Below the pieces are notes generated by a model. That model did no database searches. It worked only from the letters and a program-made list of their open reading frames with translations, and had not been told where the DNA came from. From Chloroflexota bacterium (lineage in GTDB: Bacteria > Chloroflexota > Limnocylindria > Limnocylindrales > CSP1-4): 13,813 nt of DNA. Of this stretch, positions 1 through 6,961 are shown piece after piece; within the stretch, counting starts at the first letter, position 1; each line of letters begins with the position of its first letter. The position numbers and the translations under genes are program-made. The stretch is from contig JAJYMP010000035.1 of NCBI GenBank assembly GCA_021786915.1, positions 1 to 13,813 of the forward strand, given 5' to 3'.

Positions 1-1
1 G

Positions 2-691
2 CTCCGCGCGATCCCGAACCTGTGGTTCGTGCGGCCGGGCGACGGCAACGAGGCCGCGGCAGCGTGGGGACTCGCCGTCGAGCGGCCGACGCTGGACGGG
101 GCCGAGCCCGGGCCGGTGGCCCTCGCGTTCACCCGGCAGAAGCTGCCGACGCTGGCGGGGACGAAGGAGCACGCGCGGGAGGGGGTGCGGCGCGGTGGCT
201 ACGTGCTGCGCGACGCGGCGAGCGGCTCGCCCGATGTCATCCTCATCGGCACCGGCTCGGAGCTCCAGCTGTGCGCCGCGGCCGCCGACGCGCTCGAGGC
301 CGACGGGATCGCCGCGCGCGTCGTGAGCCTGCCGTGCTGGGAGCGCTTCGAGGCGCAGGACCAGGCGTACCGGGACTCGGTCCTGCCGCCGTCGATCCGC
401 AAGCGGGTCACGGTCGAGGTGGGCGTGTCGTTCGGCTGGGACCGCTGGGCGGGCGACGAGGGCGCGATCATCGCGCTCGACCACTTCGGCGCCAGCGCCC
501 CGGCAGGGACGATCTTCAAGGAGTTCGGCTTCACGGCCGACAAGGTCGCGGATGTCGCGCGCCGCGTCGTGCGCGACGGGTTCCACGGCCGCGTGCCGGC
601 CGGGTCGATGCCCCATGGCCACCACCCGTCGCTCGGCGCAGGCGAATCCGGCACGGATCGCACGGCGTCCAGCGATCCCGGCCACGACTGA
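2..691 (+). CDS. tkt: Transketolase, C-terminal part (5' end outside window)
   Basis: This is the last 229 residues of transketolase, the thiamine-diphosphate enzyme that moves two-carbon units between sugar phosphates in the non-oxidative pentose phosphate pathway. The reading frame is already open at the window edge, with codons starting at base 2. It begins inside the pyrimidine-binding domain with LRAIPNLWFVRPGDGNE, matching the family's usual 'RP(A/G)D(A/G)NE' stretch, followed by FTRQKLP. The transketolase C-terminal domain follows, with IGTGSE, a PCWERFEAQDQAYRDSVLP-like segment and the late GWDRWAG...DHFGASAP...KEFGFT block typical of true transketolases rather than of DXP synthase. 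The last ~30 residues are a His/Gly/Ser-rich tail beyond the usual end. The gene is followed after 19 bases by rpiB, a pathway neighbour, so co-transcription is likely. The identity is firm; only the N-terminal two thirds are unseen. Confidence 0.95.
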   Translation, partial: LRAIPNLWFVRPGDGNEAAAAWGLAVERPTLDGAEPGPVALAFTRQKLPTLAGTKEHAREGVRRGGYVLRDAASGSPDVILIGTGSELQLCAAAADALEADGIAARVVSLPCWERFEAQDQAYRDSVLPPSIRKRVTVEVGVSFGWDRWAGDEGAIIALDHFGASAPAGTIFKEFGFTADKVADVARRVVRDGFHGRVPAGSMPHGHHPSLGAGESGTDRTASSDPGHD

Positions 692-710
692 GCCCGAGTG
701 AGGTGCCACG

Positions 711-1181
711 ATGCGCGTCGCGTTCGCAGCCGACCATGCCGGGGCCGCGTTCAAGGCTGAGCTCCTCGCGAAGCTCCGCGCCGCCGTCGGCGACGCCCAC
801 GAGCTGATCGATCTCGGCGGCGACGGGTCCGACCCGCTCGACGACTACCCCGACTTCTCGCTGGCGCTCGGGCTCGCCCTCCAGGAGGGCGCCGCCGACC
901 GCGGGATCCTGATCTGCGGCTCGGGCGTGGGCGCCTCGATCGCGGCCAACAAGATGCGCGGGGTCCGGGCGGGCCTGTGCCACGACACGTACTCGGCGCA
1001 CCAGGGCGTGGAGCACGACAACATGAACGTGCTCACGCTGGGCGCCCGCGTGATCGGGATCGAGCCCGCGCTGGAGTGCTCGCTCGCGTTCCTGGGCGCG
1101 GTGTTCTCCGGCCAGCCGAGGCACCAGCGGCGCCTCGACAAGGTGCTCGCCATCGAGGCTGCATCGATGGGAGGGCGCTGA
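711..1181 (+). CDS. rpiB: Ribose-5-phosphate isomerase B
   Basis: This 156-residue protein interconverts ribulose 5-phosphate and ribose 5-phosphate and belongs to the RpiB/LacAB family. The N-terminus reads [15 protein letters not shown], with the family's AxDHAG substrate motif at residues 7-11. The catalytic-cysteine loop [17 protein letters not shown] lies at about 65-81, with Cys69 in the position of the E. coli base Cys66. [14 protein letters not shown] at 101-114 carries the conserved His (H102). Length is normal for the family. The ATG at 711 has AGG a few bases upstream and a 19-base gap to the transketolase stop, consistent with an operon. LacA/LacB galactose-6-phosphate isomerases share the fold, but the transketolase neighbour and the zwf cluster downstream favour RpiB. 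Confidence 0.95.
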   Translation: MRVAFAADHAGAAFKAELLAKLRAAVGDAHELIDLGGDGSDPLDDYPDFSLALGLALQEGAADRGILICGSGVGASIAANKMRGVRAGLCHDTYSAHQGVEHDNMNVLTLGARVIGIEPALECSLAFLGAVFSGQPRHQRRLDKVLAIEAASMGGR

Positions 1182-1197
1182 AGGTCGCTCAGGGGTG

Positions 1198-1213
1198 GTC
1201 GCCGCCCGGCGAC
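1198..1213 (+). terminator. GC hairpin 17 bases after rpiB, weak terminator candidate
   Basis: GTCGCC (1198-1203) and GGCGAC (1208-1213) form a perfect 6-bp stem with a 4-base GCCC loop just downstream of the rpiB stop. No T-run follows, so it is not a classical rho-independent terminator. It may only protect or pause the 3' end of the tkt-rpiB transcript. Confidence 0.25.
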
Positions 1214-1250
1214 GTCGTGATCGGTCGGCGGCACTTCGGCTCGCGCCCGC

Positions 1251-1403
1251 TGGCGCACCCCATGCGCCAAATCTCGCTCGGGGCATTGTCCCATGGGCCT
1301 TTCGGCGCACGCCATGCACCATTCGGGGTCAATGGTGCTCGGGGTGCGCCAAGCGGGGCGGATTCGAGCGACCCGAGGCGGAATTGGCGCATGGGCTGCA
1401 CCA
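1251..1403. repeat. 153-bp near-symmetric imperfect palindrome, candidate dispersed repeat/MITE-like element
   Basis: The arms TGGCGCACCCCATGCGCCAA (1251-1270) and the reverse complement of 1384-1403 match at 18 of 20 positions. Two more inverted pairs share exactly the same centre at base 1327: GGCGCAC (1304-1310) with GTGCGCC (1344-1350), and GCACCATT (1316-1323) with AATGGTGC (1331-1338), around a 7-base loop. Aligning the two 73-base halves by eye without gaps gives about 49 Watson-Crick pairs. The outer arm also contains its own small palindrome, TGGCGCA-CCCCA-TGCGCCA. There is no transposase gene and no convincing target-site duplication; CGCCCG occurs close to both ends but is cheap in this base composition. 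It lies alone in the gap between rpiB and zwf. It could be a non-autonomous mobile element, a REP-like dispersed palindrome, or a structured transcribed element. Confidence 0.6.
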
Positions 1404-1483
1404 CTCGCCCGGTGGAGGGCCCGGTGGCCAGACGCCCCGATCCCGCTCGGGGCTGCCGTGCGTCGCTGTTCAGCGAGCGGGCC

Positions 1484-1489
1484 TATCCT
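1484..1489 (+). promoter_or_regulatory. Possible -10 box for zwf (TATCCT)
   Basis: TATCCT lies in a relatively AT-richer spot of this GC-rich gap and would place a transcript start near 1496, about 75 bases before the zwf ATG. No convincing -35 hexamer is visible at the usual distance. The assignment rests on similarity to TANNNT hexamers before other genes in the window. Confidence 0.3.
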
Positions 1490-1499
1490 CTAGCCGAAA

Positions 1500-1526
1500 C
1501 GGCGGCCGACGAGACCGCTGCCGCCG
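1500..1526 (+). promoter_or_regulatory. Stem-loop in zwf leader
   Basis: CGGCGGC (1500-1506) pairs perfectly with GCCGCCG (1520-1526), leaving a 13-base loop. The hairpin lies right at the start of the predicted zwf leader transcript and just upstream of the GGAG at 1530-1533. It could affect mRNA stability or early translation. No known riboswitch class was recognised, and GC-rich sequence produces such stems by chance. Confidence 0.35.
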
Positions 1527-1540
1527 CCCGGAGTGTTCCC

Positions 1541-1570
1541 ATGCCAAGCCGCCACGTCGGGACCGCATAA
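1541..1570 (+). CDS. Possible 9-residue leader peptide before zwf
   Basis: ATG at 1541 opens MPSRHVGTA and stops with TAA at 1568-1570, two bases before the zwf ATG (1573). It has a better ribosome-binding site than zwf itself: GGAG at 1530-1533 with a 7-base spacer, whereas zwf has no evident Shine-Dalgarno at a proper distance. This arrangement would suit translational coupling, with ribosomes finishing the leader and restarting at zwf. The same frame is open far upstream, so the short ORF could be accidental, and the peptide has no recognisable regulatory codon run. Confidence 0.35.
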   Translation: MPSRHVGTA

Positions 1571-1572
1571 CG

Positions 1573-3402
1573 ATGGCGCGCACGAAGCCCGATCCGGCCA
1601 CCACGCCGACGAGTACGGGCCCGGCGAGCGAAGCCTCCGCCATCCCGCTCCACGGCACGGTCGAGACCCCGCCGGCCACCGAGCCCGGTCCTCGCGTCGT
1701 CGATCCCAGCGTCCCGGTCGGCGAGCCGCCGGTCGGCCCCACGGAGCCGCTGGTGCCCGCCAGCGAGCCGCTGACCCCTGCGTCCGCGCCGTCCCCGCGC
1801 AAGGACGCGCCCCGGACGATGCGCGACCTTCGGCTGGCCACCGAGGCCCGGCGCCGCTCGACCACGCCCAGGGCCGCCGACAACCCGCTCCGCGAGGGCC
1901 TGCGCCTCGAGCGCGTGCCGGACCCCCACATCTTCGTGCTGTTCGGCGCCACCGGCGACCTCGCCCACCGCAAGGTGGTCCCTGCGCTCCACCAGCTCTG
2001 GCGCACCCACCTGCTGCCCCACGAGTTCACGCTGGTCTGCGTCGGGCGGCGCCCGTACACCGACGAGGCCTTCCGCGACGAGCTCAAGGCCTCGCTGGCC
2101 AAGTTCTCGCGCTCGCAGCCCATCGACCGCGAGGCGTGGGACGACATGGCGTCGCGGATCACGTACCACCGCGGCGACTTCAACGACCCCGCCGCGTACG
2201 CCGCGCTCGCGGACCACCTCGACACGATCGACCTCGCTCACGGAACGCGCGGCAATCGGCTGTTCTACCTCGCCACGCAGCCGTCGGCCTTCCCCGAGAT
2301 CATCGCCCAGCTCGGCCATGCCGGCCTCGACCACGAGCACCACGACGGAGGCTGGCGGCGCGTGGTCATCGAGAAGCCGTTCGGGCGCGACCTCGAGTCG
2401 GCGATCCGGCTCAACCGGGAGGTGGGCAAGGTCTTCCGCGAGCGGCAGGTCTACCGCATCGACCACTACCTGGGCAAGGAGACGGTCCGCAACCTGCTGG
2501 TCTTCCGGTTCGCCAACGGCATCTTCGAGCCGATCTGGAACCGCCGCCACATCGACCACGTGCAGATCACCGTGGCCGAGTCGATCGGGATCGAGGGCCG
2601 CGGCGCCTTCTACGAGGAGACCGGCGCCAGCCGTGACTTCCTGCAGAACCACCTGCTCCAGCTGCTGAGCCTGGTCGCGATGGAGCCGCCGGCCACGTTC
2701 GAGGCGGACGCCCTCCGCGACGAGAAGGTCAAGGTGATCCGGGCCATCGCCGAGATGACGCCGGCGCAGGTCCGCCGCGACGTCGTCCGCGGGCAGTACG
2801 GCCCGGGCTGGGTGTCGGGCAAGCCGGTCGTGGGCTACCGGCAGGAGCCGCACGTCGATCCGGAGTCCGAGACCGAGACCTTCATCGCCGCCCGCCTGAT
2901 GATCGACGACTGGCGCTGGTCGGGCATCCCGTTCTACCTGCGGATGGGCAAGCGGCTGCCGAAGCGCGCGACCGAGATCGCGATCCAGTTCAAGGAGGTC
3001 CCGCACCAGCTGTTCCGGGACTCTGCGGCCGACCCGGAGCCCAACCTGCTCGCGATGCGGATCCAGCCCGACGAGGGGATCATGCTGCGCTTCGGCGCCA
3101 AGGTCCCGGGGCTGGGCGTGGACGTCCGGAACGTGACCATGGACTTCACGTACGGCTCCGCGTTCCAGACCGACTCGCCTGACGCCTACGAGACGCTGAT
3201 CCTCGACGCCCTGCTCGGCGATGCCTCGCTGTTCACCCGCGCCGACGAGGTCGAGGAAGCCTGGTCGATCGTGGACCCGATCATCGCCGCCTGGGCCGAG
3301 GAGGGGTCGCCTGACTTCCCGAGCTACGAGGCCGGGACCTGGGGGCCGGCGGTCGCGGACGACCTGCTCGCCCGGGAGGGCCGGCGGTGGCGGAGGATCT
3401 GA
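1573..3402 (+). CDS. zwf: Glucose-6-phosphate 1-dehydrogenase with N-terminal extension
   Basis: This is the NAD(P)-dependent enzyme that oxidises glucose 6-phosphate to 6-phosphogluconolactone, the entry step of the oxidative pentose phosphate pathway. From the ATG at 1573 it has 609 residues. The nucleotide-binding Rossmann motif FGATGDLAHRK lies at about 124-134, EKPFGRDL at 267-274, and the substrate/catalytic signature RIDHYLGKE at about 295-303. Typical family length is about 490-510; the excess is a Pro/Thr/Ser/Glu-rich, probably disordered stretch over residues 1-80. An in-frame ATG at 1819 (MRDLRL) would give a 527-residue protein, so the start is uncertain. The frame is open further upstream to 1195, but that part crosses the 153-bp palindrome and looks non-coding. 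The stop overlaps the opcA start, indicating coupled synthesis with its partner. Confidence 0.93.
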   Translation: MARTKPDPATTPTSTGPASEASAIPLHGTVETPPATEPGPRVVDPSVPVGEPPVGPTEPLVPASEPLTPASAPSPRKDAPRTMRDLRLATEARRRSTTPRAADNPLREGLRLERVPDPHIFVLFGATGDLAHRKVVPALHQLWRTHLLPHEFTLVCVGRRPYTDEAFRDELKASLAKFSRSQPIDREAWDDMASRITYHRGDFNDPAAYAALADHLDTIDLAHGTRGNRLFYLATQPSAFPEIIAQLGHAGLDHEHHDGGWRRVVIEKPFGRDLESAIRLNREVGKVFRERQVYRIDHYLGKETVRNLLVFRFANGIFEPIWNRRHIDHVQITVAESIGIEGRGAFYEETGASRDFLQNHLLQLLSLVAMEPPATFEADALRDEKVKVIRAIAEMTPAQVRRDVVRGQYGPGWVSGKPVVGYRQEPHVDPESETETFIAARLMIDDWRWSGIPFYLRMGKRLPKRATEIAIQFKEVPHQLFRDSAADPEPNLLAMRIQPDEGIMLRFGAKVPGLGVDVRNVTMDFTYGSAFQTDSPDAYETLILDALLGDASLFTRADEVEEAWSIVDPIIAAWAEEGSPDFPSYEAGTWGPAVADDLLAREGRRWRRI

Positions 3403-4730
3403 ACGGCGCGGGGAGGGCCGTCCCCGGGACCATCCTCGCGGTCGGCACGCGGCCCACCGGCGGACGCGTCGAGCCCGTCGGCCCGGCGCGTCCTGGCGAG
3501 CCGCAGCTCCGCTGGCAATCGCGCGGGACGACGATCGACGAGATCGAGAAGGAGCTGGGCCGGATCTGGGCCCAGCCGCAGATGGTGTTCGACCGCGGCG
3601 GGGAGCGCGCAGGCCGGCAGGCTGCAGCCCGGACCAGCGTGATGAACCTGGTCATCGTGGCGGGCGACAAGGAGACGGGCGAGCGCTCGGCCGAGACCAT
3701 CAGCCGCCTCACTGGACGCCACCCCAGCCGCACGCTGATCGTGCTGCTCGCAGACCCCGACGGCCCGCCGTGGCTCGACGGGCGGGTCCAGGTGCACTGC
3801 ATGCTGCCGCGCGCCGACGCGCCGGAGTCCTGCACCGAGATGATCTTCCTCACGGCCGGCGGCGAGACCGGGCGGCACCTCGCCGCGCTGGTGACCCCGC
3901 TGCTCGTCCACGACCTGCCGGTCACGACCTGGTGGCCGGGAGAGCCGCCCCTGGCCACGGAGCCCGCGGGCGAACTGCTCGACGCGACCGACCGGCTGGT
4001 GGTCGACGGCTCGGTGTGGACGTCCGACGGCCTCGGGCGCCTGCGCCAGCTCGCCGAGCTGTACGACCGCTACCCGCGGATCTCCATCCGCGACTTCGCC
4101 CTGGTGCGCCAGTCGCGATGGCGAGAGGCGATAGCGACCCTGTTCGACATGCCCGACTTCCTGCCCCACCTGCCGTTCCTGCGCCGGGTGTCGGTCGCGT
4201 ACGGCACCCGCGACGGATCCGGGGCACCGGGCAGCACGAACGTGGTCAAGCCGCTGTACCACGTCGCGTGGCTGGCCTCGCGGCTGGGGATGACCGTGGT
4301 GTCACCGCTGGCGCCCGTCGCGTCGAAGGCCGGTGCGCCGCGCCCTCGGCCCGGCGAGAAGCCACCGCTCCACCGCGGCCTGGCGGCGAAGCTGCGCGAC
4401 CCGCGGTCCAGCGAAGTCGCGGTCGTGATCCGGCCGGTCGCGTCATCGGCGCCGGCCGGCACCACCCTGCGCGTGGAGATCCTGGCCGAGCGGCGCGGCT
4501 CGGAGCTGCGCGCGGACGTCACGGCCGAGGCGGAGAACGTCCACGTCAACGTCTGGCTCGATGGCGTCCAGGCGCTCGACCGCACCTTCATGGCGCCCCG
4601 CCGCAACGACATCGACCTGCTTGCCGAGGCGCTCGAGGGCGGCGGCCGCGATCCCGTCGGCATGGACACGATCCGCATGGCCGCCCGTCTCGCTGGCGCC
4701 CCGGCAAGCCACGCCGTGCACCCCGGCTGA
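3387..4730 (+). CDS. opcA: OpcA-type glucose-6-phosphate dehydrogenase assembly/regulatory protein
   Basis: This 447-residue protein of the OpcA family acts as a partner and allosteric effector of glucose-6-phosphate dehydrogenase, as known from cyanobacteria and actinobacteria. Recognisable family segments are RTSVMNLVIVAGDKETGERS with ISRLTGRHPSRTLIV at about residues 82-118, HDLPVTTWWPGEPP near 175-188, and RISIRDFALVRQSRWREAIATLFD near 230-253. It starts with GTG at 3387, inside the zwf gene (16-base overlap). GGGAGGG about 7 bases upstream (3374-3379 region) acts as a ribosome-binding site and supports this start. The overlap implies translational coupling with zwf. It is cytoplasmic, with no signal peptide or membrane segment. 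The middle region around residues 305-325 is Pro/Arg/Ala-rich and looks like a linker. No catalytic activity is implied. Confidence 0.9.
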   Translation: MAEDLNGAGRAVPGTILAVGTRPTGGRVEPVGPARPGEPQLRWQSRGTTIDEIEKELGRIWAQPQMVFDRGGERAGRQAAARTSVMNLVIVAGDKETGERSAETISRLTGRHPSRTLIVLLADPDGPPWLDGRVQVHCMLPRADAPESCTEMIFLTAGGETGRHLAALVTPLLVHDLPVTTWWPGEPPLATEPAGELLDATDRLVVDGSVWTSDGLGRLRQLAELYDRYPRISIRDFALVRQSRWREAIATLFDMPDFLPHLPFLRRVSVAYGTRDGSGAPGSTNVVKPLYHVAWLASRLGMTVVSPLAPVASKAGAPRPRPGEKPPLHRGLAAKLRDPRSSEVAVVIRPVASSAPAGTTLRVEILAERRGSELRADVTAEAENVHVNVWLDGVQALDRTFMAPRRNDIDLLAEALEGGGRDPVGMDTIRMAARLAGAPASHAVHPG

Positions 4731-4809
4731 CGGGGATCGTCTCGGGACGGGGCCTGCGGCGGCGGCACGGTCCCGCCACTCAAGCCCTGACCGGAATGGA
4801 GGTCGTCCC

Positions 4810-5613
4810 ATGACCCAGCCCACGCTGTCGATCGTCCCCACCGCGGCCGACGTCTCCCCCGCGGGAGCCGAGTTCATCGTGAACACGCTCGCATCTGCGC
4901 TTCGGGAACGAGGCGTGGCGCACTGGTGCACGACGGGCGGGTCGTCGGCGCCCGGGATCTACCGGGCGCTTCGAGCGGCGCCGCTGCGCGACGCCCTGGA
5001 CTGGTCGCGTGTCCACACGTGGTGGGGCGACGACCGGTTCGTGCCCGCGGGCGACCCGCTCTCGAACGTCACGTCGTTCGACGATGTGCTCCGCGAGCCT
5101 GGCGTTGGGCTGTCGATCCCCGACGCGAACGTGCACCGGGTGCCGGTGGCCGAGGCGATGGCCGGGGGCGGCGGGCCCGACGGCGCGGCGGCCGCGTACG
5201 AGGCCGAGCTGCGGGCGGCCGGCCCGGCGGCAGGCCTGCTCCGGCCGGCGGCGCGGCGCGACCACCCCCTGCTCGGGGTGCCCGCGTTCGATCTCGTCAT
5301 CCTCGGCGTGGGCCCGGACGGCCACATCCTCTCGGTGTTCCCGGGGTCCTTCGTGTTCGACGTGCCGGGCTGGGTGGCCTCCGTGCCCGCGCCCACCCAC
5401 GTCGAGCCGCACGTGGCGCGGGTGACGATGCACCCGAAGCTGGTGCAGGCCGCGCGCTCGGTGCTGGTGGTGACGGCGGGGGCGTCCAAGGCGGACGTGC
5501 TGGCGGAGGCCTGGGCCGGCGGCGACCCGCGCAACCTGCCGCTGCGGACGACGCTGGCGGCGAACGCCACATGGCTGCTGGACGAGGCGGCGGCGGCACG
5601 GCTCCCGGGCTGA
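4810..5613 (+). CDS. pgl: 6-phosphogluconolactonase
   Basis: This 267-residue protein hydrolyses 6-phosphogluconolactone, the product of the zwf enzyme, to 6-phosphogluconate. It belongs to the DevB/NagB-like family. The N-terminal part carries the sugar-phosphate loop TTGGSSAPGIYRAL at about residues 40-53. The family signature WWGDDRFVPAGDPLSN follows at about 73-88, and GVGPDGHILSVFPGS, the equivalent of the GxGPDGHxASLFPG catalytic segment, at about 168-182. The ATG at 4810 is preceded by GGAGGT (4798-4803) with a 6-base spacer. The frame is open upstream, but that part overlaps opcA and lacks family sequence. It follows opcA after 79 bases, completing a zwf-opcA-pgl unit. The stop codon lies in the first of four 15-bp tandem repeats. 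Glucosamine-6-phosphate deaminase is related but is disfavoured by the signature and context. Confidence 0.93.
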   Translation: MTQPTLSIVPTAADVSPAGAEFIVNTLASALRERGVAHWCTTGGSSAPGIYRALRAAPLRDALDWSRVHTWWGDDRFVPAGDPLSNVTSFDDVLREPGVGLSIPDANVHRVPVAEAMAGGGGPDGAAAAYEAELRAAGPAAGLLRPAARRDHPLLGVPAFDLVILGVGPDGHILSVFPGSFVFDVPGWVASVPAPTHVEPHVARVTMHPKLVQAARSVLVVTAGASKADVLAEAWAGGDPRNLPLRTTLAANATWLLDEAAAARLPG

Positions 5614-5659
5614 CGGCTCCCGGGCTGACGGCTCCCGGGCTGACGGCTCCCGGGCTGAC
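5600..5659 (+). repeat. Four exact 15-bp tandem repeats at pgl stop
   Basis: The unit GGCTCCCGGGCTGAC occurs four times head to tail (5600-5614, 5615-5629, 5630-5644, 5645-5659). The unit equals five codons, so each copy repeats the last residues of the lactonase (RLPG) followed by an in-frame TGA. The first copy holds the real stop. Each unit contains the palindrome CCCGGG. Slippage in the array cannot alter the protein, because the first copy always terminates it. It is likely a replication-slippage product and potentially length-variable between strains. Confidence 0.9.
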
Positions 5660-5697
5660 GCGCGGGCCGGGAGGCCGCTGCCGGAGGCCCGACCCGC

Positions 5698-5703
5698 TAG
5701 GCT
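5698..5703 (+). promoter_or_regulatory. Possible -10 box for the hydrolase gene (TAGGCT)
   Basis: TAGGCT lies 10 bases before the ATG at 5714, so a transcript starting at the usual distance would have almost no leader. No Shine-Dalgarno is seen before this ATG, which fits leaderless translation. No clear -35 element is visible. Confidence 0.35.
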
Positions 5704-5713
5704 CACGGTCACC

Positions 5714-6544
5714 ATGACGTCATCGGTCCCCGACCCCCCGTCGCTGTTCGTCGCGTCGGGTGACGGGACGCTGATCGCGCTGTTCATGTCGGGCAAGGCG
5801 TCGACGGGGACGCGACCGCTGCTGCTGGTCCACGGCACGTCGGGCGACCACCAGACCTGGCGCGTGGTCGGGCCGATGCTGGGTCGGCGGCGACAGGTGT
5901 GGAGTCTCGACCGGCGCGGGCGCGGTGCCTCGGGTGACGCCCCCGAGTGGTCCATCGACCGCGAGGTCGAGGATGTGGCGGCAGCAGCGGAGGCGCTCGC
6001 GGCGAGCGCGGGCGGCCCGGTCGACATCGTCGGCCACTCGCTGGGCGGTCGGCTGGCGCTGGCGGCGGCGCGTGCCACGCCAGCGATCGGGCGCGTGGTC
6101 GCGTACGAGAGCGCTCCAGGGCGGGCCGAGGTGGACCCGGGGCTGGTGGCGCGGCTCCGTTCCCTGCTCGACGAGGGCGATCTCGATGCGCTGCTCGCCG
6201 CCTTCATGATCGAGGCGGTCGGGATGCCGCCGACCGAGCTCGCCGCGTTCCGCGCGAACCCCGTCTGGCCGCTCCGCGCCGCTGCCGGCCCGACGATCGT
6301 CCGGGAGCTCGAGGCCGCGCTGGCGGCACCCGCGATCGGGCCCGGGGTGCTGGCCGGCGTCACCCAGCCAGTGCTGCAGCTGGTGGGCTCGGCGTCGCCG
6401 GCATGGTTCCTCGAGGGCGCCCAGGCGCTCCACGCGCGGCTGCCCGACGGCCGCCTGGAGATCATCGAGGGCGCGCGCCACGCCGCCCACCACAGCCACC
6501 CGGTCGAGTTCACGTCCCGGGTGGAAGCGTTCCTCGACACCTGA
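5714..6544 (+). CDS. Alpha/beta-fold hydrolase
   Basis: This 276-residue serine hydrolase of the alpha/beta fold has an unknown substrate. LLLVHGTSGDHQTW at about 36-49 carries the oxyanion-hole HG motif. DRRGRGASG at about 66-74 is the usual loop after strand 4. The nucleophile elbow is GHSLGG at 107-112 with Ser109. The catalytic histidine is probably His256 in EGARHAAHH. The usual acid after strand 7, normally in a 'G..D' turn, is not present: the segment reads QLVGSASPAWF. Glu132 (VVAYESAP), after strand 6, could substitute. There is no signal peptide, so it is cytoplasmic. It follows the pgl repeats by 54 bases and has its own possible promoter, so a role in sugar metabolism should not be assumed. 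Confidence 0.88.
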   Translation: MTSSVPDPPSLFVASGDGTLIALFMSGKASTGTRPLLLVHGTSGDHQTWRVVGPMLGRRRQVWSLDRRGRGASGDAPEWSIDREVEDVAAAAEALAASAGGPVDIVGHSLGGRLALAAARATPAIGRVVAYESAPGRAEVDPGLVARLRSLLDEGDLDALLAAFMIEAVGMPPTELAAFRANPVWPLRAAAGPTIVRELEAALAAPAIGPGVLAGVTQPVLQLVGSASPAWFLEGAQALHARLPDGRLEIIEGARHAAHHSHPVEFTSRVEAFLDT

Positions 6545-6627
6545 CCGTCGCACGCGACCCGCGGTCTTGACCTCCGAGCGCGCGGCGCCGCGCCCTGTCT
6601 GCCACGACGCTGTGCCAGACTTGGGGC

Positions 6628-6879
6628 ATGTCGAGCATCATCGGCTGGCTGATCATCGGGCTCGTCGCAGGCGGGCTCTCGGGACTCGTCGTCGGCGTGC
6701 GCAGTGTGCAGGGGTGCCTGCCCACCATCGTGGTCGGAATCGTGGGCGCGATCGTCGGCGGCTGGCTCGTCGAGCAGATGGGCCTCGGGCAGGCGGAGGG
6801 CTTCGTCGGCGCCATCGTCGTGGCGACGCTCGGCGGCATCGTCGTGCGGGTGGTGCTCAAGACGCTCGCGCGGGACTGA
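6628..6879 (+). CDS. GlsB/YeaQ/YmgE-family small membrane protein
   Basis: This 83-residue, very hydrophobic protein belongs to the family often labelled 'transglycosylase-associated' or stress-response membrane protein. Three predicted membrane segments lie at about residues 4-22, 31-50 and 56-76. They are rich in small-residue GxxxG-like patterns, with IGWLIIGLVAGGLSG at the start and GIVGAIVGGWL in the middle as family hallmarks. Length is typical. The ATG at 6628 directly follows GGGG. CAGACT 6 bases upstream might be a poor -10 box giving a leaderless message. Biochemical function is not established for the family. It stands between the hydrolase and citrate synthase, with no obvious functional link to either. 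Confidence 0.88.
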   Translation: MSSIIGWLIIGLVAGGLSGLVVGVRSVQGCLPTIVVGIVGAIVGGWLVEQMGLGQAEGFVGAIVVATLGGIVVRVVLKTLARD

Positions 6880-6961
6880 GCGCCATTCGGGGTTCGGACG
6901 CGGGATTGGCGGCGAGCGCGGCTGACCCGCTGCGCCGACGACCCGCAACCGGCGGTCCGCC

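Noticed and set aside
1244..1411. Target-site duplication CGCCCG flanking the palindrome
   Set aside because: The two hexamers sit at unequal distances from the element ends, and CG-rich hexamers are common here by chance.
1195..1572. Upstream extension of the zwf frame by 126 codons
   Set aside because: It crosses the 153-bp palindrome, has no similarity to the enzyme family, and would start almost at the rpiB stop. Both strands of the palindrome yield similar peptides, the mark of a repeat rather than a protein.
1483..3006. 507-codon minus-strand open frame opposite zwf
   Set aside because: Shadow of the zwf coding frame; biased composition and no recognisable motif.
5600..5659. CRISPR array or classical terminator in the 15-bp repeats
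   Set aside because: The repeats are contiguous without spacers and far too short for CRISPR; there is no strong stem followed by a T-run.
4780..6948. Very long open frame (over 700 codons) on the minus strand
   Set aside because: It runs antisense to pgl, the hydrolase and the small membrane protein, all with clear family motifs. Its translation is Arg/Ala/Pro-rich without domains, as expected from third-position GC bias.
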